Shown: in pieces, positions 47,729 to 58,100 of the stretch
Layout of the letters: each line of letters begins with the position of its first letter
Position numbering within the stretch: the first letter of the stretch is position 1
Assembly (NCBI GenBank): GCA_964019165.1
Contig: OZ025278.1
Coordinates: 1,936,878 to 2,000,877, forward strand
Source: Mastigias papua
Lineage: Eukaryota; Cnidaria; Scyphozoa; Rhizostomeae; Mastigiidae
Reading direction: 5' to 3'
DNA: 64,000 nt
Translations under genes and position numbers: made by a program
Notes under the pieces: model-generated
The model's database searches: none
Seen by the model: only the letters and a program-made list of their open reading frames with translations
Told to the model about the DNA's origin: nothing

Positions 47729-48293
47729 ACCGGGTGTCCCATGCCCGCCATAGCGGGCTAACAGCGGACAAAAGGTGAGCTATGTTATCTTATAAATAGC
47801 CCCGTCACAGATGGAATCTCATCTATATATTCAAAAGGAGAGGAAACGATCAAAGAAACTGAAGAAACTCAACCTGACGTTAAGTCTATTGTCTTGCTTT
47901 CCACACATTTCGAATTTGTCCGTTGTGCCTTTCGTTCCAGGCATAGTCATAACGCGCCAAGTATTCGTTTTCCAGTTCCTGTGCATTTTCAGAGATGAGG
48001 TATCTGACGTAAAGGCTGAATCCCTTAGTGATAGCCCGGTCAATCAACTCTGACTTGTGTGATCCATTCGTCGCGTATTCTGTTATTCTACGCCTTAAAG
48101 AACATCTTTTCCCCTTGTCACCTCCCTCATGTGTGCCTATGCATGGGCAGTCTGTACGGTCCCATCTTCCCCTACACGTACTTCCAATATACACCACGTA
48201 TGACTTAACACCATTGTCAACTTTCAACTCGTATACACCGCAGTCACAGGGTATGCTAGCCACAACTAATTCATTCATCTGTTCTTTCGTTCT
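47729..48293 (-). repeat. Duplicated segment, copy B
   Basis: Matches 29,890-30,513 in the same orientation, beginning exactly at the right border of the composite transposon and ending where the GIY-YIG frame is truncated. Several synonymous and missense differences from copy A are visible. Confidence 0.8.
47886..48293 (-). pseudogene. GIY-YIG domain gene, copy B, 5'-truncated
   Basis: Encodes the same domain as 30,110-30,646 from KEQMNELVV onward: CGVYELKV, YVVYIGST, SLRRRITEYA, AQELENEY, DYAWNERHNG. The C-terminus ends NVWKARQ rather than NVFQAGQ. The first 44 or so codons, including the ATG, are missing; upstream the sequence changes to a palindrome and a LINE tail. The domain itself has no stop, and its conserved residues are unchanged, which suggests truncation was recent or that the product is still made from another promoter. 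Confidence 0.75.
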
Positions 48294-48298
48294 TTTTT

Positions 48299-48325
48299 CA
48301 CAGAAATTTCTGAGAAATTTCTGTG
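48299..48325. repeat. Perfect 11-bp hairpin at the GIY-YIG truncation point
   Basis: CACAGAAATTT and AAATTTCTGTG flank a 5-nt loop. It lies directly between the truncated GIY-YIG copy and the tail of the LINE. Confidence 0.85.
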
Positions 48326-48349
48326 CTGTTTCAAAGTTTGGGGTTTGTG

Positions 48350-49135
48350 CAATATAATAATAATAATAATAAAAATAATAATACACGAATTTTTATACAG
48401 GAATAACCTATCAGTACGACAAGCATACTGTTATCATTAGGGTCCTGTCCTAAAGAAAAGAGATATACAATGTAAGAGGAGAAAAATTAAGCTGAGTACA
48501 TGTTTAAAAACATTTATATAAAGTCATTTACGTGTGTTCTGAATAAAACCCTAGAGTTCAACTGTCTTGCTAGAACAGGAACTTTGTTAGAAACATTTGC
48601 CACAGTCACACAAAAACTTTTATGGCCAAATTCTGTTTTCATCCTTGGAACCTTTACAGCTAAATTGTTATTTCTTGTATTTTGACAGTGTTTCTTTCTT
48701 TCAAAGTAACTTTTGAATGGGTCACAAACATTGTCTTGGGGGCAGTCAAATACAAATGTACACATTTTTTTCTTTATTGCACACTCAATGCTAGGAATCC
48801 TCAGGTCGGTGCTTGGAGTGGCTTTTGAATTTATGATATTCCTGCTACGTTGTTCAATTTTTCGAATCTGGTTCACTCTTGAATTTGACCATCCCAGTAT
48901 AATTGAGCCACAATACGTGAAAACAGGCATTATCATAGCTCTATAGATCTACTCAGCAGTTGCTGAGTCGATTGAATTTCGAATACGACGAAGCAGATTT
49001 ACTCTTTCGGCTGCTTTTTTGTTAATTGAATTAAAATGTGACTCGAAATTCAGAGAAGGATCCAATGCTACGCCAAGGTATTTGTAGCTTGTTGTACAAT
49101 TTATGCAGTTTCCATTAACTGATGTTGAGTCAGTG
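48350..49135 (-). mobile_element. LINE 3' part, minus strand, decayed
   Basis: Minus-strand translation gives a CR1/RTE-type RT C-terminus: YKYLGVALDPSLNFESHF (about 49,020-49,085), an AMIMPVFTYCGSIILGW segment near 48,900, and KIEQRSRNIINSKA. A TAG lies near 48,953. The coding tail ends near 48,514. The 3' tail is an ATT-rich repeat at 48,353-48,385. At the other end the copy is cut by CAGTGGCGAATCC at about 49,130, probably another element's terminus. Confidence 0.75.
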
Positions 49136-49374
49136 GCGAATCCAGAGATCCAGAGGGGGGCTAGGGGGGCTTGAACCCCAGTCAGATTTCTAGGTTTAAG
49201 AATATAATATTATTTCACTTTAACAAATCTTCCTATATATTGATGCTATAAAGGACACTTTGCAAGTATTGCAGCTCTTTCGGGTCGACAAAAGTGGCAA
49301 CATGCAGAAAAACAAATGTCAACAGAGCGTCTGTATGTATTTTGCTGACTACCATTGACCGAAATATGTATTAG

Positions 49375-49805
49375 GTGTCCAATCTTTTGTCAGGATCTCC
49401 ATCAAGAGACAATGGATATTCCGAGCCCCCTTGGTCTATGGAATGTTCGATTTCACCGGGGCTCAAAGCGTCGTCGAACAATTTACTGACTGCACGTGAC
49501 GCAGCAAGCCATCCAGTGTCCAATCGTTTGCAAGTATCTTGATCACAAGACAATGAATATTCCGAGCCCCCCTGGTCGGTAAAATGCATTGTGTTTTAAC
49601 AGTGTATTCTACGGGCTCGGGGGGCTCGGAATATTGATTGTTTTGTGATCAAGATACTAACAGATGATTGGATACTAAGTGATTTCTGTAGTCACGTGCA
49701 GCCAGTAAATTTCCCATGGGCGCTTTTGAGCCCCGTTCAAATTGAGTATTCTATAGAGCAAGGGGGCTCGGAATATCTTTTGTCTTTGGAATCATGGTTT
49801 TATTG
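49375..49805. repeat. Foldback (long inverted repeat) centred near 49,597
   Basis: About 200-bp imperfect arms. AAGTATCTTGATCACAAGAC on the left mirrors a segment reading GTTTTGTGATCAAGATACT on the right, and ATATTCCGAGCCCCC words occur twice in the left arm and as their complement twice in the right. Short frames with DQGGSEY repeats on both strands come from this symmetry. No transposase is present, so it is probably a foldback or inverted MITE pair. Confidence 0.75.
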
Positions 49806-49926
49806 GATATCCGATGCGTCTTTCGGTGCATTCCGGCCAGTAAAATGCACTCGATGATAGAAAAGTGCTAACAGGCATCTAGAACCAGAACCACATACAG
49901 GAGATTTCATGCGAGTTCATCAGATA

Positions 49927-50314
49927 CGTGTTGTTTTCTGAAATCAGTGCCATGTTCCTATTTCGAAAGGATCGTTAGATACTTTTGGAGTAACATGTGA
50001 AGGCAGCCGAACGCATTATTGGTGAAGAAAACTTAAAAGGTAAGCGAATATAGGTAACAGGAATTACGTGCTCAGACTATATTGTATAGTTTAGACGACG
50101 CCTCCATAGTGGTACTTCGCAGTATTGCGCAGTTAGAGTATATCACGTGTTGATAGTTGTAGTGAGTCAGTCGTGTAAGTCAGCGGAACGATATCGGTTG
50201 CATTATAAAGTTATCTTGTATTATCAATATATATAGTTTTGTTACTGTTCTATTAAATTGCGACATTTTTTGACTTCATCTCTCCGATACTCGAATTAAT
50301 CAAAGATTACAACA
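49927..50314 (+). repeat. Probable 5' LTR of a second BEL element (BEL2)
   Basis: The right end is clear: ATTACAACA followed by TCTGGCGCCCAACGTGGGG, the same spacing and primer site as in the first BEL. The left end is inferred from TGTTGTTTTC at 49,927, which mirrors the right end. A TATA-like AATATATATAG occurs near 50,229. No second LTR is in the window. Confidence 0.5.
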
Positions 50315-50316
50315 TC

Positions 50317-50333
50317 TGGCGCCCAACGTGGGG
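50317..50333 (+). promoter_or_regulatory. Primer-binding site of BEL2, tRNA-Lys (CTT) type
   Basis: TGGCGCCCAACGTGGGG, identical to the site at 37,848-37,864. It confirms that an LTR ends at about 50,314. Confidence 0.85.
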
Positions 50334-50359
50334 CGGTGAAGTCGAAAAATTGTGGAAAA

Positions 50360-50409
50360 ATGATCACGGACGAAAATCAACAAGTACACCATGGAATCGA
50401 GCGAATAAG
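50360..50409 (+). pseudogene. BEL2 gag, first 50 bases before an insertion
   Basis: ATG at 50,360 at the same distance from the primer site as in the first BEL. After 50 bases the frame is broken by the small LTR element at 50,410. It continues in frame at 53,769 when the insert and one TAAG copy are discounted. Confidence 0.8.
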
Positions 50410-50724
50410 TGTTAAAGTACTAGTTCTGTCATTTAGTTTGATTTTGTAATGTGGACTGAAATGTCGTTTTGTGTATTCATAGTAGTTCCGCTTTGTGATG
50501 TTCAGTTTTCCACATTTAGTGTTTACATCATGCCATGTCATCGTCCCATGTCCCTTGAGTGGTTATTACGTATTGTCTATTCTTGGTGTATTGCATTATT
50601 GTGTGTTGTCATCACTCTGTTGTTCTTGTGTAATTCGTATTCGATATAAATGTGGGTACGTTGTGTGTTTGAAAAGGGAGTCGCTAGTTGAGTCGTTATA
50701 TGAAGTCGCTGAAAGTCGCCGACA

Positions 50725-50800
<76 letters not shown>

Positions 50801-50942
50801 TCGATCATTCTCCACTTAATAGATTTGTCGAACTTGGAACATTTATATACTGTCACCTTTATGTGTTATTTATGTGTGTCGTAGCTGTGTTTAATATTCA
50901 TCGTTCATTTGTTCTTGCTTGTAAAACGTCTGTTGTTTTACA
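50410..50942 (+). repeat. Small element LTR 1 (533 bp)
   Basis: TG..CA ends. It contains a (GTTGCC)n hexamer tract at about 50,724-50,798 of roughly 12-13 units. The Leu-Pro and Gly-Asn repeat frames here are artefacts of that tract. Confidence 0.88.
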
Positions 50943-50986
50943 TTGGTGCCGCGACCCGGTATTCCTTCAAGGAAAGTATAGAAGAG

Positions 50987-51577
50987 ATGCAGTCAACCCC
51001 ACAAATTCAGACAGCAAGTTGCCTACATTTGCCGGTGCCTTATCCGCAAGCCCATTTTCGCACAATCGATGGCACCCCGATATGCTTCCTGTGCAAGAGA
51101 GTGGGCCATGTTAAGAAGTACTGTCGGTATCTTAAGTCAACTTTTCTTTTGCAACCTGGTCTGAAGCATGAAGTCAAGGGTGAAGACCATATTCCACCTA
51201 TCGTTTCACCAAGGGGCAATGAGCGCATATCCGATAGTGTGACAGAGCCACAGGAAAATATTTGCCAATTGCTGGTAACATTGAAATCACTGGCAGCACG
51301 TGTCGAACAGGCTACATTGGATGCAAAGTTCAATGAAGGGAATATCGATGAATTTGAAGAGAGCATGTGTCAAATGGCATTGCTCGATGTGACAAAGAAA
51401 ATCGCCAAAGTCAGCAAAGCTTTCCAGAGACAAAGGGAGAACACTTTCATATATACTAGGGTCTCTCGGGATTCAGTGGGGTCGCATCAGTCGCCGTTGC
51501 AGCCATCGAACGTAGAAAACACAGTTAGAGATAAGAATGAGGTTGACATGGACTTGTTTCTTGAACATGTTACTTGA
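50987..51577 (+). CDS. Zinc-knuckle protein of the small LTR element, copy 1, 196 aa
   Basis: First ATG after the primer site (50,987). One CCHC knuckle CFLCKRVGHVKKYC lies near the N-terminus (about residues 33-46), followed by a basic and Ser/Pro part and an acidic helical region (LLVTLKSLAARVEQATLDAK, MALLDVTKKIAKVSKAFQRQ) that could form coiled coil. It ends in LFLEHVT. A knuckle before the helical part is opposite to normal Gag order. No capsid homology is recognised. It may bind the element's RNA for packaging by proteins of another element; that is inference. A longer frame runs in from the LTR, but the internal ATG fits a genomic transcript. Confidence 0.7.
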   Translation: MQSTPQIQTASCLHLPVPYPQAHFRTIDGTPICFLCKRVGHVKKYCRYLKSTFLLQPGLKHEVKGEDHIPPIVSPRGNERISDSVTEPQENICQLLVTLKSLAARVEQATLDAKFNEGNIDEFEESMCQMALLDVTKKIAKVSKAFQRQRENTFIYTRVSRDSVGSHQSPLQPSNVENTVRDKNEVDMDLFLEHVT

Positions 51578-51814
51578 TTACCTCTTGTCCTATAGTAAAA
51601 TTTCTTTTTCTCTCTGTGTCGTATTTGACTTTATCGTCATTTGTCCCTTATATGTGTTTTATGGGAAGTTCTGTTGCACGGTGTGTTGTAACAGTGCTCA
51701 TCTGTGAAGTGGATGTCTGTTCATCGTGTTTTGCTGCTTGTACTTTGTAACTTTTTGGTATTACTCTCTCTCGATAACTCAAGCCAGGAGGCTTGTTTTT
51801 GAAGGAGGGAGTAA

Positions 51815-52129
51815 TGTTAAAGTACTAGTTCTGTCATTTAGTTTGATTTTGTAATGTGGACTGAAATGTCGTTTTGTGTATTCATAGTAGTTCCGCTTTG
51901 TGATGTTCAGTTTTCCACATTTAGTGTTTACATCATGCCATGTCATCGTCCCATGTCCCTTGAGTGGTTATTACGTATTGTCTATTCTTGGTGTATTGCA
52001 TTATTGTGTGTTGTCATCACTCTGTTGTTCTTGTGTAATTCGTATTCGATATAAATGTGGGTACGTTGTGTGTTTGAAAAGGGAGTCGCTAGTTGAGTCG
52101 TTATATGAAGTCGCTGAAAGTCGCCGACA

Positions 52130-52205
<76 letters not shown>

Positions 52206-52347
52206 TCGATCATTCTCCACTTAATAGATTTGTCGAACTTGGAACATTTATATACTGTCACCTTTATGTGTTATTTATGTGTGTCGTAGCTGTGTTTAAT
52301 ATTCATCGTTCATTTGTTCTTGCTTGTAAAACGTCTGTTGTTTTACA
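51815..52347 (+). repeat. Small element LTR 2 (533 bp)
   Basis: Same sequence and length as LTR 1, shared between the two units. It is preceded by the purine tract GAAGGAGGGAG (51,801-51,811) and followed by the primer-binding-like site. Confidence 0.88.
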
Positions 52348-52391
52348 TTGGTGCCGCGACCCGGTATTCCTTCAAGGAAAGTATAGAAGAG

Positions 52392-52982
52392 ATGCAGTCA
52401 ACCCCACAAATTCAGACAGCAAGTTGCCTACATTTGCCGGTGCCTTATCCGCAAGCCCATTTTCGCACAATCGATGGCACCCCGATATGCTTCCTGTGCA
52501 AGAGAGTGGGCCATGTTAAGAAGTACTGTCGGTATCTTAAGTCAACTTTTCTTTTGCAACCTGGTCTGAAGCATGAAGTCAAGGGTGAAGACCATATTCC
52601 ACCTATCGTTTCACCAAGGGGCAATGAGCGCATATCCGATAGTGTGACAGAGCCACAGGAAAATATTTGCCAATTGCTGGTAACATTGAAATCACTGGCA
52701 GCACGTGTCGAACAGGCTACATTGGATGCAAAGTTCAATGAAGGGAATATCGATGAATTTGAAGAGAGCATGTGTCAAATGGCATTGCTCGATGTGACAA
52801 AGAAAATCGCCAAAGTCAGCAAAGCTTTCCAGAGACAAAGGGAGAACACTTTCATATATACTAGGGTCTCTCGGGATTCAGTGGGGTCGCATCAGTCGCC
52901 GTTGCAGCCATCGAACGTAGAAAACACAGTTAGAGATAAGAATGAGGTTGACATGGACTTGTTTCTTGAACATGTTACTTGA
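52392..52982 (+). CDS. Zinc-knuckle protein of the small LTR element, copy 2, 196 aa
   Basis: Identical to copy 1 at the protein level, offset by exactly 1,405 bp. Two intact identical frames show either a very recent duplication or an assembly repeat. The same CCHC knuckle and helical regions are present. Confidence 0.7.
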   Translation: MQSTPQIQTASCLHLPVPYPQAHFRTIDGTPICFLCKRVGHVKKYCRYLKSTFLLQPGLKHEVKGEDHIPPIVSPRGNERISDSVTEPQENICQLLVTLKSLAARVEQATLDAKFNEGNIDEFEESMCQMALLDVTKKIAKVSKAFQRQRENTFIYTRVSRDSVGSHQSPLQPSNVENTVRDKNEVDMDLFLEHVT

Positions 52983-53219
52983 TTACCTCTTGTCCTATAG
53001 TAAAATTTCTTTTTCTCTCTGTGTCGTATTTGACTTTATCGTCATTTGTCCCTTATATGTGTTTTATGGGAAGTTCTGTTGCACGGTGTGTTGTAACAGT
53101 GCTCATCTGTGAAGTGGATGTCTGTTCATCGTGTTTTGCTGCTTGTACTTTGTAACTTTTTGGTATTACTCTCTCTCGATAACTCAAGCCAGGAGGCTTG
53201 TTTTTGAAGGAGGGAGTAA

Positions 53220-53534
53220 TGTTAAAGTACTAGTTCTGTCATTTAGTTTGATTTTGTAATGTGGACTGAAATGTCGTTTTGTGTATTCATAGTAGTTCCG
53301 CTTTGTGATGTTCAGTTTTCCACATTTAGTGTTTACATCATGCCATGTCATCGTCCCATGTCCCTTGAGTGGTTATTACGTATTGTCTATTCTTGGTGTA
53401 TTGCATTATTGTGTGTTGTCATCACTCTGTTGTTCTTGTGTAATTCGTATTCGATATAAATGTGGGTACGTTGTGTGTTTGAAAAGGGAGTCGCTAGTTG
53501 AGTCGTTATATGAAGTCGCTGAAAGTCGCCGACA

Positions 53535-53622
<88 letters not shown>

Positions 53623-53764
53623 TCGATCATTCTCCACTTAATAGATTTGTCGAACTTGGAACATTTATATACTGTCACCTTTATGTGTTATTTATGTGTG
53701 TCGTAGCTGTGTTTAATATTCATCGTTCATTTGTTCTTGCTTGTAAAACGTCTGTTGTTTTACA
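53220..53764 (+). repeat. Small element LTR 3 (545 bp)
   Basis: As LTR 1 and 2 but 12 bp longer, due to two additional GTTGCC hexamers. It is followed by the TAAG duplication and the rest of BEL2 gag rather than by a primer site. Confidence 0.88.
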
Positions 53765-53768
53765 TAAG

Positions 53769-54851
53769 GAAGGTAAGAGGTGGACATCGAGCGGTGGTAA
53801 GGAAACTTGGACGAGAGGCCTGCAGGTTGATTAAAGAGCATGGAGAACAGCGAGAAAAGGATCTAATATCACGGCTACATTCAATCGAAATTACACTCAA
53901 CGAAAAGCGGATACTACTAGATAAATTGAACGATCAGGTCTTGGAACAATGTGAGGAAACCGATATCGAAAAAGAAATCGAGGAAACAACAGAACTATCG
54001 ACGCTAATCAACGAATGGGTTGATAGAATTAAACAGTTTAAAAACAACGGAAACAAAGGAATCAAGGAGTCAGTACCGTCGCAAAGCCTAGAAACAACCG
54101 ATACACCGATAGTCAGTCAGCAAGAAGAAACGCAAGATGTAGCACAACAGAACGAAAATTTGAACATGAGCATTTCCAACGAATCAGCAAGTAGCAGAGT
54201 ATTTAGTGGGGTAAGGTTGCCCAAGATTAATCTACCTCGATTCAATGGAGATATCACAAAATATCAGCATTTTATGCAAAGTTTTAAATGCAGCATAGAT
54301 GAGAACGAAACCTTGTCCTGTGTGAACAAACTGAATTATCTTATTAACTCTTTAGAGGGACCGGCGTACAAATCCCTGGAAGGGCTACAAATTATTGAGG
54401 AAAACTACCAGAAAGCAATGGACATGTTGAAAGAACGATACGGAAAACCCCAGCACATTATTAGTGCACATATGCAGGAGCTACTAAGTTTGCAAAATGA
54501 CAGAACGATAGAGCTAAGGACGATATATGACAAAATAATGGTGCACGTCCGGGGTTTAGAGAGTTTGGGGATTTCGTCTGAGAAATATGGAAGTCTTCTG
54601 ATTCCAGTCATTTTGTCACGTATGCCAAATGAAATTGCGTTACAAGTGGCCCGCAAAACATCCGAAGACATATGGTCAATTCAAGACATCATGAATATCA
54701 TTCGACGCGAGATTGAAGCGAGAGAGGTAAGCAGTAAGGTTTCAGTGAAAGATCCAAAGAAATATGAAAAGCCAGCAAAGAATTTACCAATTGGAACGAC
54801 AAAGACATTCGTCACGAAATTTGATAAGTCAAAGCAATCAATAGAATGCTA
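53769..54851 (+). pseudogene. BEL2 gag, remainder, cut by a Gypsy LTR
   Basis: The frame is homologous to the Gag of the first BEL: GGHRAVVRKLGREA, IEKEIEETTELSTLINEW, LPKINLPRFNGDITKYQHF, NKLNYLINSLEGPAYKSLEG, KIMVHVRGLESLGISSEKYG, RMPNEIALQVARKT. It breaks at what should be the first zinc knuckle (IECY), exactly where the TGTGAAGG Gypsy LTR begins at 54,852. Protease, RT and integrase of BEL2 are nowhere to the right in the window. Confidence 0.88.
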
Positions 54852-55091
54852 TGTGAAGGAGCGTGAATGAGTATGGAGTATAGTAGAGGTCTGGAACGAG
54901 TGGCGTGATTGAGAATAGTAGTTTTGAGTGATTTAGCGTTGGAGTAGTACGTGTTTCGAAGAGAGTGTTAGAGAGATATGCATGGAAGTAATAGTTGAGA
55001 AGTTAGAGTTTAAATTGCGATTGTGTATATAGTGTATATAAAGGACAAGTTTATCTTTTCTGTCTTACTCTGTGTTCGGCATCGTCACACA
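54852..55091 (+). repeat. Gypsy 5' LTR, about 240 bp
   Basis: Begins TGTGAAGG and ends GTCACACA, with a TATA-like GTGTATATAAAGG at about 55,031-55,043, just before the probable transcription start. It is short for a Gypsy LTR. The right limit is set by the primer site that follows. Confidence 0.75.
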
Positions 55092-55097
55092 GATTTT

Positions 55098-55115
55098 TGG
55101 AGGTCCCACCGAGAT
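55098..55115 (+). promoter_or_regulatory. Gypsy primer-binding site
   Basis: TGGAGGTCCCACCGAGAT follows the LTR by a few bases. It resembles primer sites of many animal Gypsy elements. I do not assign the tRNA. Confidence 0.65.
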
Positions 55116-55173
55116 CATTGATTCAATGTAGCTGTTTATTGTACATGTTGTAAATAGAAGTCGTTTGGTCGCA

Positions 55174-58100
55174 ATGGCGAGAGAAGGAGAGGAGGTAGCA
55201 ATGGATGGTGATCCAGAGAACAGTCGTTCATCGTTCGCACTTTTTCGTCGACCAGATAAGTATCACATTGGTGAAGATTTTGATTTATTCGTAAAGAAAC
55301 TGTGCTTATACTTCGAAGCGGTGGAGGTAACAGATACGAAAAAGCGCAGACTTGCCCTTCTATTTAACCTCAGTGAAAACGCATTCCGCCTAGCTGAATC
55401 TATTGAGTTCCCGGATAACGAGGATGCATGGAAAGAATGGGTAAGTCAACTGAAGTCTTTATTTGACCGTAACCAGACCTTAACTGAAAAGCGGTATAAT
55501 TTTAATCGCAGAGTTCAGGAGACTGGGGAATCTGTTGATTCTTATGCAGTGGCTCTCAAAGAATTTGCTGCTAAATGCGAATTTCAAGGGGAAGAGTACA
55601 AACATAGACTCGTAGACCAATTTATTTTAGGCATAAGCGATAGGTCAACGCAAAATAAACTCTTACAGGAGCCGCCAGCAACGCTAGAGGAAGGACTATT
55701 AATCGCGCGCAGGTTTGAAGCTGCTAATGCTACCATGAAAACTTTGAAAACAGAATCAGCTTTAGCAAAACAAAGCGTAGTTAGATCTTTTGCGCCAGTA
55801 CAAGGTATTAGTGCGTCACCATTGATGAACAATAAAGTTTGTTTTACCTGTCAGGGTTTTGGGCATATAGCCAGGGATTGTCCTAGCCCTAGTCTTAACA
55901 GTTCAAGACCGGAGTCGCAAAACGAGAGAACTTGCTTTAACTGTAATAGAAAAGGGCATATAGCAAGAAACTGTCGCGTAAAACAAACTCCGAATAACGT
56001 TATGGTAAATCGAACCCAACCTCGTGCTACAAACCGTAGGATTCAAACGCCACCTGAGTGTTTTAGATGTGGACAGATTGGTCATGTTTCTAGATTTTGC
56101 CGAGCTGATTTTAAGGCGATAGATAGTAGAGAAGAGAGAAGGACTCCAGTAGAGCAAAAGCAAGCTAAAATAAGACTTTCTACTGTATCGGCCACAAATA
56201 AGCGCAAATCATTGTTAGTTGAAGTTCAAATAAATGGTCATAATAAGTTGTGCATTATCGACACTGGTGCTTCTATATCTTTAATTAGTAAAGACCAATG
56301 GGAAACATTAAACGTGAATAAGATCAGTTTAGTGCCATCAGATACCGTGGCTGAAGCTGCAAATAACTCGACAATTGGGATTCTAGGCAGAGTAGAGTTA
56401 CCTGTGGCTGTAAACGGTAGTGAAAATATGCAAGAATTTTATGTTGCTAGTGACATTAAAACCGACATAATTTTGGGATTAGATTGGATTATAAACTGTA
56501 GAGCGAAAATTGACGCTGCCAGCATGTTGTTGCATCTCCCTAATGCCATAAGTCAACGCATAGCTGTTTTTGATTCGGCAATTACTGACCCCCCAGCAGT
56601 TGTTTTACATGAAGACATAGAAATCCCAGGACGCCACGAGATATGCCAAACCGCTCGAATTAAAAACCCGATAAATGCTGATAGCTTATTAGAGCCTAAT
56701 CCAAAGTTAGTCGAAAAAGGCGTTTTAGTTGCGAGAGTTATTGTGACGCCAATAAACCAAAGTGTCCCAGTTCAGATAATTAACCCCGGAGCGCAGCCAG
56801 TGAAACTGTACAAGGGAATGAAAGTAGGTGATTTGCAAGTTATGGATATTGATTGTAAAGATCCTATACTGGATGAAGGGGGTTGTGATTCCAGCCCGTT
56901 TACCGACTTAGACTTTAATATCGAACATCTAAAATCGGAAGAAAAAGAAAAACTGGGCAGAGTTTTGAATACTTTCAGCAATGTCTTTGCGAAAACGTCA
57001 ACTGATTTGGGAAAAACGTCTCTGACTGAACATAAAATTGAAACAGGGAATGCTGCGCCTATTAAGCAACTTCCAAGGCGACTTCCTAATGCTTTACGAC
57101 AAGTTGTTGAAGAACAAGTCCAGGATATGCTCGAAAACGAGGTTATCAAACACAGTAACTCACCGTGGGCTAGTCCTATTGTTTTGGTACGAAAGAAGGA
57201 TGGCACCTGGCGTTTCTGTGTCGATTTTAGAAAATTAAATGATGCTACAATAAAAGACGCATACCCTTTACCGCAAGTTTCTGACCTAATTGACACTTTG
57301 TCAGGGCATCATTATTTTACAACTCTTGATCTTGCTTGTGGTTACTGGCAAGTACCAGTTGAAAAAAGTAGCCAGGAGAAAACTGCTTTTGTCGTACCAG
57401 GTGGTGGTCACTATGAGTTTTTACGTCTTCCATTCGGACTTACAAATGCTGTGCCAACGTTCCAACGTTTGATGGCAACGGTGCTAGAGGGACTGAGACC
57501 TAGTAAATGCTTAGTGTATATCGATGATATACTGATTATTGGGAAAACATTTGAGCAGCATTTGAATCACCTGATTGAAGTTTTGCAAGCTATTCGTAAT
57601 GCAGGATTGAAATTAAAGCCAACAAAATGTAGTTTTGCGCAACATGAAGTCAAGTTTTTGGGTTTTGTTATTTCTTCTAAAGGTCTTGCACCAGATCCAG
57701 ATAAACTCAAAGCCATTAGAGCGTACCCACAGCCAAAAAATTTAACTGAGTTGCGAAGATTTATGGGTATGGCTTCGTACTATCGCCGATTCGTTTCAGG
57801 GTTTAGTGATATCGCTCAACCGATCAACAAACTTTTGCAAAAGGATAGTAATTTCCAATGGAATACGCAATGTGATCGTGCTTTTGTTACTTTGAAAGAA
57901 GCCTTAACCTCTGAGCCAGTTTTAGGGTTTCCAGACCCCACAAGAAACTTCATAGTTTATACAGATGCGAGTGATATTGGTATAGGAGCAGTATTATGTC
58001 AGACTAATGAAGACAATAGTGAGTTTGTAATATCGTATGCATCGAAAGCATTTTCTAAAGCGGAAAAAAACTGGACAACAACAGAAAAGGAATCTTATGC

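Larger units (their letters stand above)
50410..53764 (+). mobile_element. Small gag-only LTR retrotransposon as LTR-internal-LTR-internal-LTR array
   Basis: Three LTRs (50,410-50,942; 51,815-52,347; 53,220-53,764) and two 872-bp internal regions repeat with an exact 1,405-bp period. LTRs begin TGTTAAAG and end TTTTACA. Each of the first two is followed by TTGGTGCCGCGACCCGG, a primer-binding-like site, and each internal region ends in GAAGGAGGGAG, a purine tract. The whole array is flanked by TAAG (50,406-50,409; 53,765-53,768), a 4-bp duplication. Units look identical except for two extra hexamers in the third LTR. There is no protease, RT or integrase, so it must be mobilised in trans, like TR-GAG or TRIM elements known from plants. 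It lies in BEL2 gag. Confidence 0.88.

Noticed and set aside
50596..53706. Leu-Pro and Gly-Asn repeat proteins
   Set aside because: They are translations of the (GTTGCC)n tract in LTRs.
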